NCBI RefSeq assembly: GCF_902726655.1
Contig: NZ_CACVAN010000001.1
Location: 1-64,000, forward strand
Direction of reading: 5' to 3'
DNA from: Virgibacillus ihumii
GTDB lineage: Bacteria > Bacillota > Bacilli > Bacillales > Amphibacillaceae
DNA: 64,000 bases
Shown here in pieces: positions 17,126 to 24,883 of this stretch (the first letter of the stretch is position 1; each line of letters begins with the position of its first letter). The notes under the pieces are model-generated. The model worked only from the letters and a program-made list of their open reading frames with translations. It made no database searches and was not told the origin of the DNA. The translations under genes and the position numbers were made by a program.

Positions 17126-18019
17126 ATGAGTAGTTATTTTCCCAGAACGGGGAAGCTAATTGGCGTTATAAGTATGTTTGTCATTTTACTATCATCGCTT
17201 TGGCTAATATGGATTGGGGAAACAAATATACGTTATAGTGGCGATCATAAGGGAACAATGCCCTTTTGGAATAAGTGGATACCTTTAATTGTCGGTATAC
17301 TTCTCATTCGATTCTTACCGTTTCAACGTAATAAATACAATCCCCTTCAACATTTTGGTCCAAGGAGAATCATAATCCAAACCGTTGTCTTATTTTTGTG
17401 TGGAGCTCTTTTCACGGTTTGTCTTCTTATTGTGAACTTTCAAGGTATGGCGTTCCAATTGTGGTTTATGATATCTAAAATAACTTTATTATTGTTCACT
17501 CCACTAATGCTTTTTTTGTTTGATCGAAGTAACCCCAAACAACAGCGATCAAAACCTATAAAATCAACAGTGAGTAATAAATGGTATTGGCTTATACCGT
17601 TTATTGTCATGATAATATGGGTTTACCTCAACTTCTTTTCTGTATTTTCTACACCCTTTGTTTCATTGGGTATAACTGATCCAACGATGTTAATCGTCAC
17701 TTTACTCGTAAGTTTTCTTATTAATAGTCTACTAGAAGAGCTTTTTTATAGAGTTTGGTTGCAAACACGTCTGGAATTAATACTAGGTACTTGGCCGGCA
17801 ATTCTTCTTACATCGCTCTTGTGGGCGAGCTGGCATATTACGGTACATGGATCTGGTCAATGGAATGTTGATATGGCGACGGTTATTACAAACCATGGAA
17901 TCGTAGGACTATTTTTGGGGTATTTGTGGGCACGTTATCGCAGTGTGTGGGTGATTATTATTGTTCATGGATTAATAAATGCACATCCACAGCAACTACT
18001 TGAGATTTTATTCAATTAA
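17126..18019 (+). CDS. CPBP family intramembrane metalloprotease
   Basis: The 297-residue membrane protein has about eight helices. It carries the three CPBP (Abi/CAAX) motifs: EELFYRVWLQTR (Glu-Glu-x3-Arg), WASWHITVHG (x3-His) and the final HGLINAHPQQ (His-x3-Asn). Family members are glutamate proteases related to Rce1; several protect against self-made bacteriocins. No bacteriocin gene is nearby. The start follows AAAGGTCGGG and a mapped-looking promoter. Confidence 0.85.
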   Translation: MSSYFPRTGKLIGVISMFVILLSSLWLIWIGETNIRYSGDHKGTMPFWNKWIPLIVGILLIRFLPFQRNKYNPLQHFGPRRIIIQTVVLFLCGALFTVCLLIVNFQGMAFQLWFMISKITLLLFTPLMLFLFDRSNPKQQRSKPIKSTVSNKWYWLIPFIVMIIWVYLNFFSVFSTPFVSLGITDPTMLIVTLLVSFLINSLLEELFYRVWLQTRLELILGTWPAILLTSLLWASWHITVHGSGQWNVDMATVITNHGIVGLFLGYLWARYRSVWVIIIVHGLINAHPQQLLEILFN

Positions 18020-18057
18020 ATGTGCTTAGTTCAAAAAGGTTGGTAACCGATACTCCA

Positions 18058-18095
18058 TTCTAGGGCGCCTATCTGGAATAAGAGTGGAGTAGACA
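18058..18095 (+). repeat. GGGCGC intergenic repeat, copy 15 (partial)
   Basis: TCTAGGGCGCCTATCTGGAA then TAAGAGTGGAG. The right arm and tail are missing. Confidence 0.5.
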
Positions 18096-18151
18096 TTCCT
18101 ACCTAACTGAAATAGATTAGACAGGGGATTAAGTTGGGAGGTGCATCAAAA

Positions 18152-19036
18152 TTGACTACTATTAAATCTTTCCCGGAATTAAGTGAGGTCGTAGATTTTA
18201 TTGAAAAAATGAATTCACTTCAAAAGAACCATATCGGTTATTGTGGGAAAAAAGCAGATGAAATACGTAGCACGTTGGAAGAAGACTTTACGGATGTACC
18301 AGCAAGAGATGCATTTGTGGTAGCGATGGAAAATAATAAGGTCGTTGGGGTTTGTGGATTTGACGCTGATCTTGAACGAAGGAGTGCAGAGATTTGGGGA
18401 CCTTTTGTAGACCATGATGATGCATTTCAGGTATCAAACTCGTTATGGATAGCACTTATGAAAAAGATCCCGAACGTTATACAAACTGTATCGTTATTTC
18501 CTGATAATCATAATAAAATGGTGTTAGACCTTGGTGCTGCATTAGAATTTAGATCAGTTAGTGATCAGGCAATATTGATTTGCACAAACCAATCCCTAAA
18601 GAAAATGAGTGACGATACTGTTATTAAGTTATCAGAAGCCCATTACAGTTCGTTGGTTAAATTGCATGATCAAATTTTTCCGGATACATATCTATCGGGG
18701 AAAGAAATGTTGGAAGGGTTGAATGAAGAAAACACGGTTTTTGGCATGGTTAATAACGGGAGTTTGATTGGATATATCTATGCAGAAGCCGATCCTAAAT
18801 TTGGAGAGGGAAGTATTGAATTTTTTGGTGTTGACAGGCTGGCACAAGGCAAGGGAATAGGACTTGCACTTTTAGCAAAAGGACTGCAATGGTTATTCTC
18901 GTTCCCATCTATTGAAGAAACCACCCTTTGTGTTCGTTCTGATAACTCAAAGGCTATTCATCTATATAAAAAAGTCGGTTTCCAGGTTGAACATGAGCTT
19001 ACATTACTTGAGAAAAAAATAGATGGCAGTGCATAA
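18152..19036 (+). CDS. Two-domain GNAT acetyltransferase
   Basis: The 294-residue product carries a degenerate N-terminal GNAT half and a catalytic C-terminal half with the acetyl-CoA loop LAQGKGIGLALLAKGLQWL near residues 235-253, and SDNSKAIHLYKKVGF. The substrate is unknown. TTG 18152 has GGGAGGTG eight bases upstream; the in-frame TTG at 18134 would overlap that ribosome binding site, so it was rejected. Confidence 0.82.
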   Translation: MTTIKSFPELSEVVDFIEKMNSLQKNHIGYCGKKADEIRSTLEEDFTDVPARDAFVVAMENNKVVGVCGFDADLERRSAEIWGPFVDHDDAFQVSNSLWIALMKKIPNVIQTVSLFPDNHNKMVLDLGAALEFRSVSDQAILICTNQSLKKMSDDTVIKLSEAHYSSLVKLHDQIFPDTYLSGKEMLEGLNEENTVFGMVNNGSLIGYIYAEADPKFGEGSIEFFGVDRLAQGKGIGLALLAKGLQWLFSFPSIEETTLCVRSDNSKAIHLYKKVGFQVEHELTLLEKKIDGSA

Positions 19037-19048
19037 CGATTCCTAAGC

Positions 19049-19115
19049 AATACGAACGGGCGTCTATCTGAAATAGGGATAGGCGTCCTATTTTGCGAAA
19101 ATGGCTATGCTGTTG
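19049..19115 (+). repeat. GGGCGC intergenic repeat, copy 16
   Basis: ACGGGCGTCTATCTGAAATA and GGGATAGGCGTCC pair with a compensatory change (GGGCGTC / GGCGTCC). The tail is TATTTTGCGAAAATGGCTAT then GCTGTTG. Confidence 0.8.
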
Positions 19116-19257
19116 TTTGTTATGAGGATATTTGAAATAATTGGATAATAAGTTAAAAACAAAACTTAGAAGGGATGGGGAAACATAATCTAAATAAATA
19201 GCGTACTTCCGGAAATAAGAATTGTATTCTTACCAGGTTAAGGAGTCGATTATTGCT

Positions 19258-19450
19258 TTGGAAACTTTATTTGGTATCATAATCGTTTTAATAATCTTTG
19301 GATTGTGCTTTTTATTAATGTATTGGGGGATAAAAGAGATATATAAAATAACATTTCAGCCCACACGTAATAATGAAGCAGAATTAATAAAAGAATTATT
19401 CATTAAAACAACGTGTAGACTCGCTTGAAAGAAAATTGGATGAGAAGTAA
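19258..19450 (+). pseudogene. Small membrane protein gene with C-terminal frameshift
   Basis: TTG 19258 behind AAGGAG starts a single-helix protein (ETLFGIIIVLIIFGLCFLLM) followed by YWGIKEIYKITFQPTRNNEAE. A run of four A near 19408 throws the frame to an early stop at 19428. The frame one base over reads KQRVDSLERKLDEK and ends at 19450, a natural coiled-coil tail. One extra A would explain it; the shortened protein may still be made. Confidence 0.55.
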
Positions 19451-19538
19451 GTAAAAGCTATTCTTGAATTGGGCGTAATACTCATTAATCCTGTTTGGAT
19501 CACACAAAGTATTAGGGTAACAAAATAATCATTATCTT

Positions 19539-19602
19539 CCGTTAACGAGCGCAATTCACTAAATCGCACTAATATCGCACATAAGAGTCATTTAACAAGA
19601 GA
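19539..19602 (+). repeat. GGGCGC intergenic repeat, copy 17
   Basis: CGTTAACGAGCGCAATTCAC, then a decayed right arm, then TAATATCGCACATAAGAGTC and ATTTAACAAGA. Confidence 0.75.
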
Positions 19603-19621
19603 TGAAAATGAGGAGATTAGT

Positions 19622-20026
19622 ATGGAAAGCTGCGTGTTTTGTAATATAGATTTAGAACCAAATCAAAGTATTGTTTTAGCTAATGAACATTGTCTGTTTG
19701 TTCAATTAGAAGAATCTAGGATCAAAGGTAACAGGCTAGAAGGTGCAGGACTGATTGTTCCCAAAAAGCATAGGGAAACAGTGTTTGATTTAACCCCACA
19801 AGAATGGAAGGCAACAAACAGTCTTCTCCATGAAGTTAAACAATATTTGGATAAAAAATACAAACCTCAGGGATATAATCTTGGTTGGAACTGCGGAGAA
19901 GTAGGGGGACAGCATATTTTTCACGCTCATTTTCATGTTATACCAAGATATGAAGATGAACCACTTGCTGGTAAAGGAATTCGATATATGTTTAAAGCTA
20001 AAGAAAATCAAAGAAAAGGTTATTAA
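19622..20026 (+). CDS. HIT family protein
   Basis: The 134-residue nucleotide hydrolase/transferase-fold protein has the histidine triad HAHFHV at residues 101-106, an N-terminal Cys-x2-Cys (CVFC) likely to bind zinc, and the GLIVPKKHRETVFDL segment. HIT proteins act on nucleoside phosphate bonds in the cytosol. ATG 19622 follows GAGGAG. It is a single gene between repeat copies 17 and 18. Confidence 0.88.
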   Translation: MESCVFCNIDLEPNQSIVLANEHCLFVQLEESRIKGNRLEGAGLIVPKKHRETVFDLTPQEWKATNSLLHEVKQYLDKKYKPQGYNLGWNCGEVGGQHIFHAHFHVIPRYEDEPLAGKGIRYMFKAKENQRKGY

Positions 20027-20029
20027 ACA

Positions 20030-20065
20030 AACGGACGCCATTCCGGAAAACCAATCTAACTATAA
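20030..20065 (+). repeat. GGGCGC intergenic repeat, copy 18 (partial)
   Basis: TTAAACAAACGGACGCCATT is followed by CCGGAAAACCAATC. Only the left arm is present. Confidence 0.5.
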
Positions 20066-20069
20066 GATT

Positions 20070-20235
20070 GAAAATCTAAATGGTTTTTCCTTACTAGTTG
20101 AACATGCTGAAGAATTCGGCGGAATCAATTCATTTCTTTAATTTGATTGCTGAAAAAGTGAATGAGGGAGAATTTGATGATTATTCTGATATTCATATTG
20201 ATTTAAATGATAATAATGGTATACTAATAATATAG
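20070..20235 (+). pseudogene. Degenerate gene remnant
   Basis: Frame pieces read ENLNGFSLLVEHAEEFGG and, after a shift, NLIAEKVNEGEFDDYSDIHI ending in NDNNGILII and a stop at 20233-20235. The second piece looks like real acidic coding sequence without a start. The family was not recognised. It probably decayed in place. Confidence 0.35.
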
Positions 20236-20393
20236 GAGAAGTACGGAAGGTGGAATTGGATATGCCAACATACCTGTAATGGTTTTGTAACTAAATAGTG
20301 CATTTCTTTTTTGAATTATTATTCAATGACGGGAGAAGTGTGCCTATTTTTAGCCATTACAGGGAACGCAGGATAGTCAGTTATTTTACTTCC

Positions 20394-20426
20394 AGCGGAA
20401 TACCTGTAAGGTATTCCGCTTTTTTT
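20394..20426 (+). terminator. Rho-independent terminator
   Basis: AGCGGAATACC (20394-20404) pairs with GGTATTCCGCT (20410-20420), followed by seven T. No intact gene precedes it, so it marks the end of the decayed unit at 20070-20235. Confidence 0.9.
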
Positions 20427-20489
20427 AATGGGAAATTCTCTCCATCAACACTTTTTGCGTTCCTCTGAATAAATAGGAGGAACTGGTGC

Positions 20490-21077
20490 ATGAGTTTTAA
20501 TCATTTAATCACTTACGAGATCATTGCTCAGGAAACGCCTTATATAAAACGAAATTGTCGTAAATGTAAAACGAACACAGCGTTTTATTGCAGTGAGAAA
20601 TTCAGGGTAAATGCGAATCAAAAAACAGTTGATATTTGGCTTATTTATAACTGTATACATTGTGAGGGAACCTGGAATTACTCTATTTTATCTAGAGTAA
20701 ATATTAATAAAATTGATTCTTTGCTAATTCAAAAGTTTATGGATAATGATAAAGAAACAATCTGGTATTATGCTTTTCAAATCAATAAATTAAGAAAGCT
20801 GTGTAATAATGTAATAACAGATATACGATACGAGCTAAGAAAAGAAAAACTTGATTCACTATCTGACGAGATTACGATTAAACTTTGCTATAAACATGAT
20901 TTTGGTCTTAGGATAGATAAACTAATAGCAGAAATCTTTGGCATTTCAAGGTCAACTGCAAAAAATTTGTTCCAGAACGGAACTATTTTACTAAATCCAA
21001 ACATTAATATGAAGAGCAAAATTATAGATGATTTACAAATTACAGTAATGGGTGATTGGTACAATGGTTCATCTTGA
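20490..21077 (+). CDS. DUF1062 family protein
   Basis: The 195-residue product has an N-terminal zinc-ribbon-like cysteine set (RNCRKCKTNTAFYCSE and YNCIHCEGTWN) and a C-terminal S4-like segment (DFGLRIDKLIAEIFGISRST) that suggests RNA binding. This is the DUF1062 layout, function unknown. ATAGGAGGAACTG precedes ATG 20490. It may be transcribed with the DinB gene 66 bp downstream. Confidence 0.8.
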   Translation: MSFNHLITYEIIAQETPYIKRNCRKCKTNTAFYCSEKFRVNANQKTVDIWLIYNCIHCEGTWNYSILSRVNINKIDSLLIQKFMDNDKETIWYYAFQINKLRKLCNNVITDIRYELRKEKLDSLSDEITIKLCYKHDFGLRIDKLIAEIFGISRSTAKNLFQNGTILLNPNINMKSKIIDDLQITVMGDWYNGSS

Positions 21078-21143
21078 AATTGTAAGTGTGCCAGAACAAA
21101 CGCCGCAGATAATTTTTGATCATTAAATTGGAGGGAATAGAAA

Positions 21144-21638
21144 ATGGATGTAAGGACATTTTTGTTACAACAATGGGCAAGTTGCTTAGATGAAGAAGAC
21201 TGGTTTCCACCACTTGAAAACGTGCTGGAGGATATCACTTTTGAACAGGCAATTTGGAAACCTGATGAGGGGGCAATGCATTCTATTTGGGAATTAGTTT
21301 GTCATTTACTTTTCTATGAAAAGAGATATCTCATGCGATTTCTAGGTGAAACAGTGAATGAACCACAGGCAGAAAATAATGAATCTACATTTCGATTACC
21401 AACTGGGACGTTAGAAAATTGGAAGAAAACAAAACAAGAATACTTTTTCGTCCATCGTGAACTTGGAAAAATACTAGCAAAATCAGAACATGAAGATTTG
21501 TATAGGCAAGTCCCAGGAGAAGATAATTCATTAGTGCTTGAACTGAAGAGTTTAGCAATGCATAACGCATATCATATTGGGCAAATTGTATTTCTTAGTA
21601 AACTGCAGGGGGTTTGGGCAGGGAAACGCAGCTTTTAA
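21144..21638 (+). CDS. DinB family protein
   Basis: The 164-residue four-helix protein belongs to the DinB/YfiT metal-binding superfamily. Its conserved histidines lie in IWELVCHLLFYEKR and the C-terminal MHNAYHIGQIV. Members include bacillithiol or other thiol transferases, but most are uncharacterised. TTGGAGGG precedes ATG 21144. A fragment of a second DinB gene lies 180 bp downstream. Confidence 0.85.
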   Translation: MDVRTFLLQQWASCLDEEDWFPPLENVLEDITFEQAIWKPDEGAMHSIWELVCHLLFYEKRYLMRFLGETVNEPQAENNESTFRLPTGTLENWKKTKQEYFFVHRELGKILAKSEHEDLYRQVPGEDNSLVLELKSLAMHNAYHIGQIVFLSKLQGVWAGKRSF

Positions 21639-21666
21639 AAAAGCTTCTTTAGCTTTACAGTTATTC

Positions 21667-21735
21667 CATTGCAGGGCGCTTTCCTGTAAAAAAGGTTGGC
21701 GCCCGTATTGTAGGCGAGGAATATTTAGTTGAACA
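21667..21735 (+). repeat. GGGCGC intergenic repeat, copy 19
   Basis: GCAGGGCGCTTTCC and GGTTGGCGCCC flank TGTAAAAAA. The tail is GTATTGTAGGCGAGGAATAT then TTAGTTGAAC. Confidence 0.85.
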
Positions 21736-21821
21736 TAAAATAATTTTACCAACAAGAAGTTAACAGAAGAAGGATAAAGCCATTTTGATATTACTAATAA
21801 TAAAATAGTAATGGAGACCTT

Positions 21822-21984
21822 ATGGAAACCAGTGTGTTTGAACAAGTACCTCATGTCGTTAACCATGGAACATATCATCATGGTAATATCACAGTTATGT
21901 TAAGACAGGGGGGGTTATGTTTCTGTACCAACAGATTATGGTCTTTACCTATATTTAAAACTATCGGGCGCTATTCAGGAGTGA
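21822..21984 (+). pseudogene. C-terminal fragment of a second DinB gene with a run of seven G
   Basis: The frame from 21822 reads VVNHGTYHHGNITVMLRQ, the C-terminal metal-binding helix of DinB proteins. A run of seven G (21907-21913) then shifts it. One base over, it continues GYVSVPTDYGLYLYLK and runs into repeat copy 20, which supplies the stop at 21982-21984. The N-terminal three helices are missing. It is a remnant, not the end of the intact DinB gene upstream. Confidence 0.6.
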
Positions 21985-22000
21985 GAATAGCGCCCTTGAA
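21958..22000 (+). repeat. GGGCGC intergenic repeat, copy 20 (last copy)
   Basis: ATCGGGCGCTATTC and GAATAGCGCCC form an 11-bp arm around AGGAGTGA. No tail follows. This is the last copy seen in the window. Confidence 0.8.
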
Positions 22001-22122
22001 GCATGATACAAGTCTTTCCCAAGATCCTTTAACTATTGCAGGACCATCTTGTGATGTTAGAAAGGGTTGTTTAGATTGGAAGGGCTTTTATTAAATTATA
22101 AGAGAAAAGGGGTGGCTTTTTA

Positions 22123-22659
22123 ATGTTTTTTTGTGGGGAAAGAATTCGATTAAGGAAAATGTCCAGTACGGATTACGATGTTTCTATTTACCATAAGTGG
22201 AGAAATGATATAGAGGTTATGCAATATACCAATCCATCATTAGATGTTTTTACATATGCCGACACAGAAAACTTCGTCAAAAGTATAACAGAATCGCATA
22301 ATTCAAAAGGCTACATGATTGAGGAAGTTACAACAGAAAAGCCAATTGGCATCACATCGCTTATTAACATTGATTTCGGAAACCGTAATGCTGAATGTAT
22401 AATTGATATTGGAGATAAAGATTACTGGAATAAGGGGTTTGGACGGGAGGCTTTTTCGCTTTTATTGGATTTTGCTTTCAATGAATTAAATTTACATAAA
22501 GTGTATTTACGCGTATTTTCTTTTAATGAACGGGCGGTAAGACTATATCAAAAGCTTGGTTTTCATGAAGAAGGAAAATTAAAGGAACAACTATATCGTG
22601 ACAGGGTTTGGCATGATGTTGTTTTTATGGGGCTTTTAAAAAGAAATTATAAGAAATAA
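22123..22659 (+). CDS. GNAT acetyltransferase, RimJ/SpeG-like
   Basis: The 178-residue single-domain enzyme begins GERIRLRKMSSTDYD. It has the acetyl-CoA loop DYWNKGFGREAFSLLLDFAF near residues 106-125 and the C-terminal NERAVRLYQKLGFHEEG motif. This layout is shared by ribosomal-protein and spermidine acetyltransferases; the substrate is unknown. AAAAGGGGTGG precedes ATG 22123. It is the first gene past the last repeat copy. Confidence 0.85.
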   Translation: MFFCGERIRLRKMSSTDYDVSIYHKWRNDIEVMQYTNPSLDVFTYADTENFVKSITESHNSKGYMIEEVTTEKPIGITSLINIDFGNRNAECIIDIGDKDYWNKGFGREAFSLLLDFAFNELNLHKVYLRVFSFNERAVRLYQKLGFHEEGKLKEQLYRDRVWHDVVFMGLLKRNYKK

Positions 22660-22786
22660 GGTAAGTGAATCTTCTAGCTTTTTATCATTTGTCCGGGTTG
22701 TATCAAATAATTGATTGTTTTATGATAATAATGGTGTTTCATGAGAAGAATATTGAAATAAAAAGAAAAATGGAGGTTCTATTTAA

Positions 22787-23707
22787 ATGAAAAAGTTTAG
22801 TTTCATCGTTATGTTGTTGGTGATTGTATTGACAGCTTGCGGCAATAACGACGACAGCTCGACCAACAATGAAAATGCCGATAAAGGTGAGGAAAATCTT
22901 GGTACAAAACAAGTACAATTGGCAACGGATACGTATGTCTCCAATATTGCTTCAACATATGTAGTGAAACAACTGCTTGAAGAAGTTGGCTATCGCGTGA
23001 CAGTTACCCAAACGGATGTCGGTATTGAATTTTCAGGTCTTGCCGACGGATCATCGGATGCTTCTGTAGGGTTATGGCTGCCAACCACACATAAAAGTTA
23101 TTGGGAAGAATATAAGGATAGTCTTGATAAAATGAGTATTGTTACGAAAAATGTGGAACTTGCTCTGACGGTACCATCTTATATGGAAGAAATTAATTCG
23201 ATAGAAGATTTAGCTAATAATAAAAACAATATTGGTGAAAAATTAGACTGGACAATTACCGGAATCAGTCCTGGCGCGGGTATGATGAAATTGACAAAAG
23301 GGGAATTGATGCCAGCCTATGGTTTAGATAAAAACTGGGAACTGCAATCCAGTTCAGGTCCTACAATGACAGCTGCGCTAAAGAGAGCTATTGACCAGGA
23401 GGAACCTATTGTTGTAACACTTTGGACACCGCACTGGACATTCAATGAATTTGATTTAAAGATGCTGAAGGATCCGAAAAATAGTTACGGTGATCCGGAT
23501 AATATTTATTCCGTTTCACGAAAAGGATTTAAAGAAGATTCGCCACTGGCATACAAGATAATTAACGAATTTAGCATAACGAAAAAACAGGTTCAGGGTA
23601 TTATGTACGATATTACCTCTGGAATGACAAATGAGGAAGCAGCGAAGAAGTTTCTTGAAAATAATCCGGACTTTAAAGAAAAAGTGTTGAAAAAAGCGAA
23701 GCAGTAA
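22787..23707 (+). CDS. Glycine betaine-type ABC transporter substrate-binding lipoprotein
   Basis: The 306-residue protein has a lipoprotein signal peptide with lipobox LTAC (Cys18), an asparagine-rich linker, and an OpuAC domain. The domain shows QLATDTYVSNIASTYVVKQ, the GSSDASVGLWLPTTH segment with aromatic ligand residues, and GISPGAGMM. It should bind quaternary amines for osmoprotection. No permease or ATPase is adjacent, so it probably serves a transporter encoded elsewhere. ATGGAGGTTC precedes the start. Confidence 0.85.
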   Translation: MKKFSFIVMLLVIVLTACGNNDDSSTNNENADKGEENLGTKQVQLATDTYVSNIASTYVVKQLLEEVGYRVTVTQTDVGIEFSGLADGSSDASVGLWLPTTHKSYWEEYKDSLDKMSIVTKNVELALTVPSYMEEINSIEDLANNKNNIGEKLDWTITGISPGAGMMKLTKGELMPAYGLDKNWELQSSSGPTMTAALKRAIDQEEPIVVTLWTPHWTFNEFDLKMLKDPKNSYGDPDNIYSVSRKGFKEDSPLAYKIINEFSITKKQVQGIMYDITSGMTNEEAAKKFLENNPDFKEKVLKKAKQ

Positions 23708-23756
23708 CTGGTTAAAAGTATGATATTAATAAAAGTGCAATAAAAGAGTTTTAATA

Positions 23757-23820
23757 TGCTCCCCCTGTAAGTAGATAGATGGAACAATAAAAATCTGTTT
23801 GCTTGAGGGGGAGTATTTAT
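23757..23820 (+). terminator. Terminator with a large loop
   Basis: TGCTCCCCC (23757-23765) pairs with GGGGGAGTA (23807-23815), followed by TTTATTT. The 41-nt loop is unusually long for an intrinsic terminator. Confidence 0.5.
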
Positions 23821-23914
23821 TTGCAGAACGAGGGACAAAGAAGATTTAAACTGTTGAAACAAATAAAACGGAAAAAACGTATTAAAAATATAATTTCATA
23901 AAGGAGGCAAATCA

Positions 23915-24580
23915 ATGTTTACCATTGCTGAGGAATTATTATTGCTTGCTATGGACGATGAGAAAGGAACGGTTATTTTCTCAGCTTCTGATTCATTAAA
24001 TTATGGATTAGCTGGGGCTATTCTTGCAGAACTGACAATATTGGAACGTATTGAACTGAATGATAAAAAGGTTGTCGTCATTAATGAAGAAAAAACAGGT
24101 GTAACGTTTCTTGACAGTGTATTAACCGAAATAAAGCAATCTGATAAGAGTAAGAAGGTTGATGACTGGATTAATCGTATTAATAGCAAAATGGGACAGT
24201 TGAGGCAGGACATGATACAATTGCTCGTGGAAAAGGGTATATTAAAGGAAGAAGAAAAAAAGATACTATGGATTTTTAATCAAAGCACGTATCCGACTGA
24301 TCAAAAAATACCTGAACAGGAAATTCGAAACAGGGTTCATGCAAGTTTATTTGGGGACAAAAAGCCAAATGCAAGAACTGCTATGTTATTAAGCTTGATC
24401 AAATCATGTAATCTGGTCGATGAAGTATTTTCAAAAGCTGAAAAGAAAGAAGCAACAAAGCGCATGGATAATATTATTAAAAATCATGATTACGGTAAAG
24501 CTGTGAAAGCATCCATCGAAGAAATGCAAACAGCAGTAATTGTTGCGTGTACAACCGTTGTTATATTTACAAATAATTGA
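23915..24580 (+). CDS. GPP34 (GOLPH3/VPS74-like) family protein
   Basis: The 221-residue product has the GPP34 signature: EELLLLAMDDEKGTVIF at the start, LNYGLAGAILAELTILERIE, then a long helical region and the conserved NARTAMLLSLIKSCNLVDEVF near residues 151-171. In eukaryotes this domain binds phosphatidylinositol-4-phosphate at the Golgi. In bacteria the ligand and role are unknown; a membrane-peripheral role is inference. AAAGGAGG precedes ATG 23915. A small basic protein gene follows. Confidence 0.8.
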   Translation: MFTIAEELLLLAMDDEKGTVIFSASDSLNYGLAGAILAELTILERIELNDKKVVVINEEKTGVTFLDSVLTEIKQSDKSKKVDDWINRINSKMGQLRQDMIQLLVEKGILKEEEKKILWIFNQSTYPTDQKIPEQEIRNRVHASLFGDKKPNARTAMLLSLIKSCNLVDEVFSKAEKKEATKRMDNIIKNHDYGKAVKASIEEMQTAVIVACTTVVIFTNN

Positions 24581-24683
24581 ATCGATGATAATTATATGGT
24601 TTCTGGAGGTAATAAATAGAATCCTTAACTGCATGAATGTATAGAAAATTGTTGATAAAATAGTATTCAGGGAGGCAAATTAC

Positions 24684-24815
24684 ATGGGAAAACTATCGAA
24701 ATTAATAAAGCTCACGAATGATCCAAAAGTAAAAAAGTTAATTAGACAGGGAAAAGAAAAAGGTATCCCAATGATTAAAAAAGAATTGGAAAAAAGAAAA
24801 AACAGATCGAAGTAG
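24684..24815 (+). CDS. Small basic protein, 43 aa
   Basis: ATG 24684 has GGGAGGC eight bases upstream. The product starts MGKLSKLIKLTNDPKVKKLI and is mostly lysine/arginine amphipathic helix. It is too short for standard gene callers but has convincing signals. It follows the GPP34 gene by about 100 bp. Similar small proteins of unknown role are common in Bacillaceae; membrane or nucleic acid binding would fit its charge. Confidence 0.6.
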   Translation: MGKLSKLIKLTNDPKVKKLIRQGKEKGIPMIKKELEKRKNRSK

Positions 24816-24883
24816 ATTTCTTACCTGCTTAAGTACAGATGCAGCAGTACGGCCGATCTTAACGTTTATCAGGAGGAGAACGT

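Noticed and set aside
243..22000. Repeat copies as classical integron attC sites
   Set aside because: The tail end sometimes reads like GTTRRRY (for example GTTGAAC), but most copies have GTGGAAT or GTAGAAT, there is no paired 5' core site, and no integron integrase is visible. The resemblance is too weak to claim.
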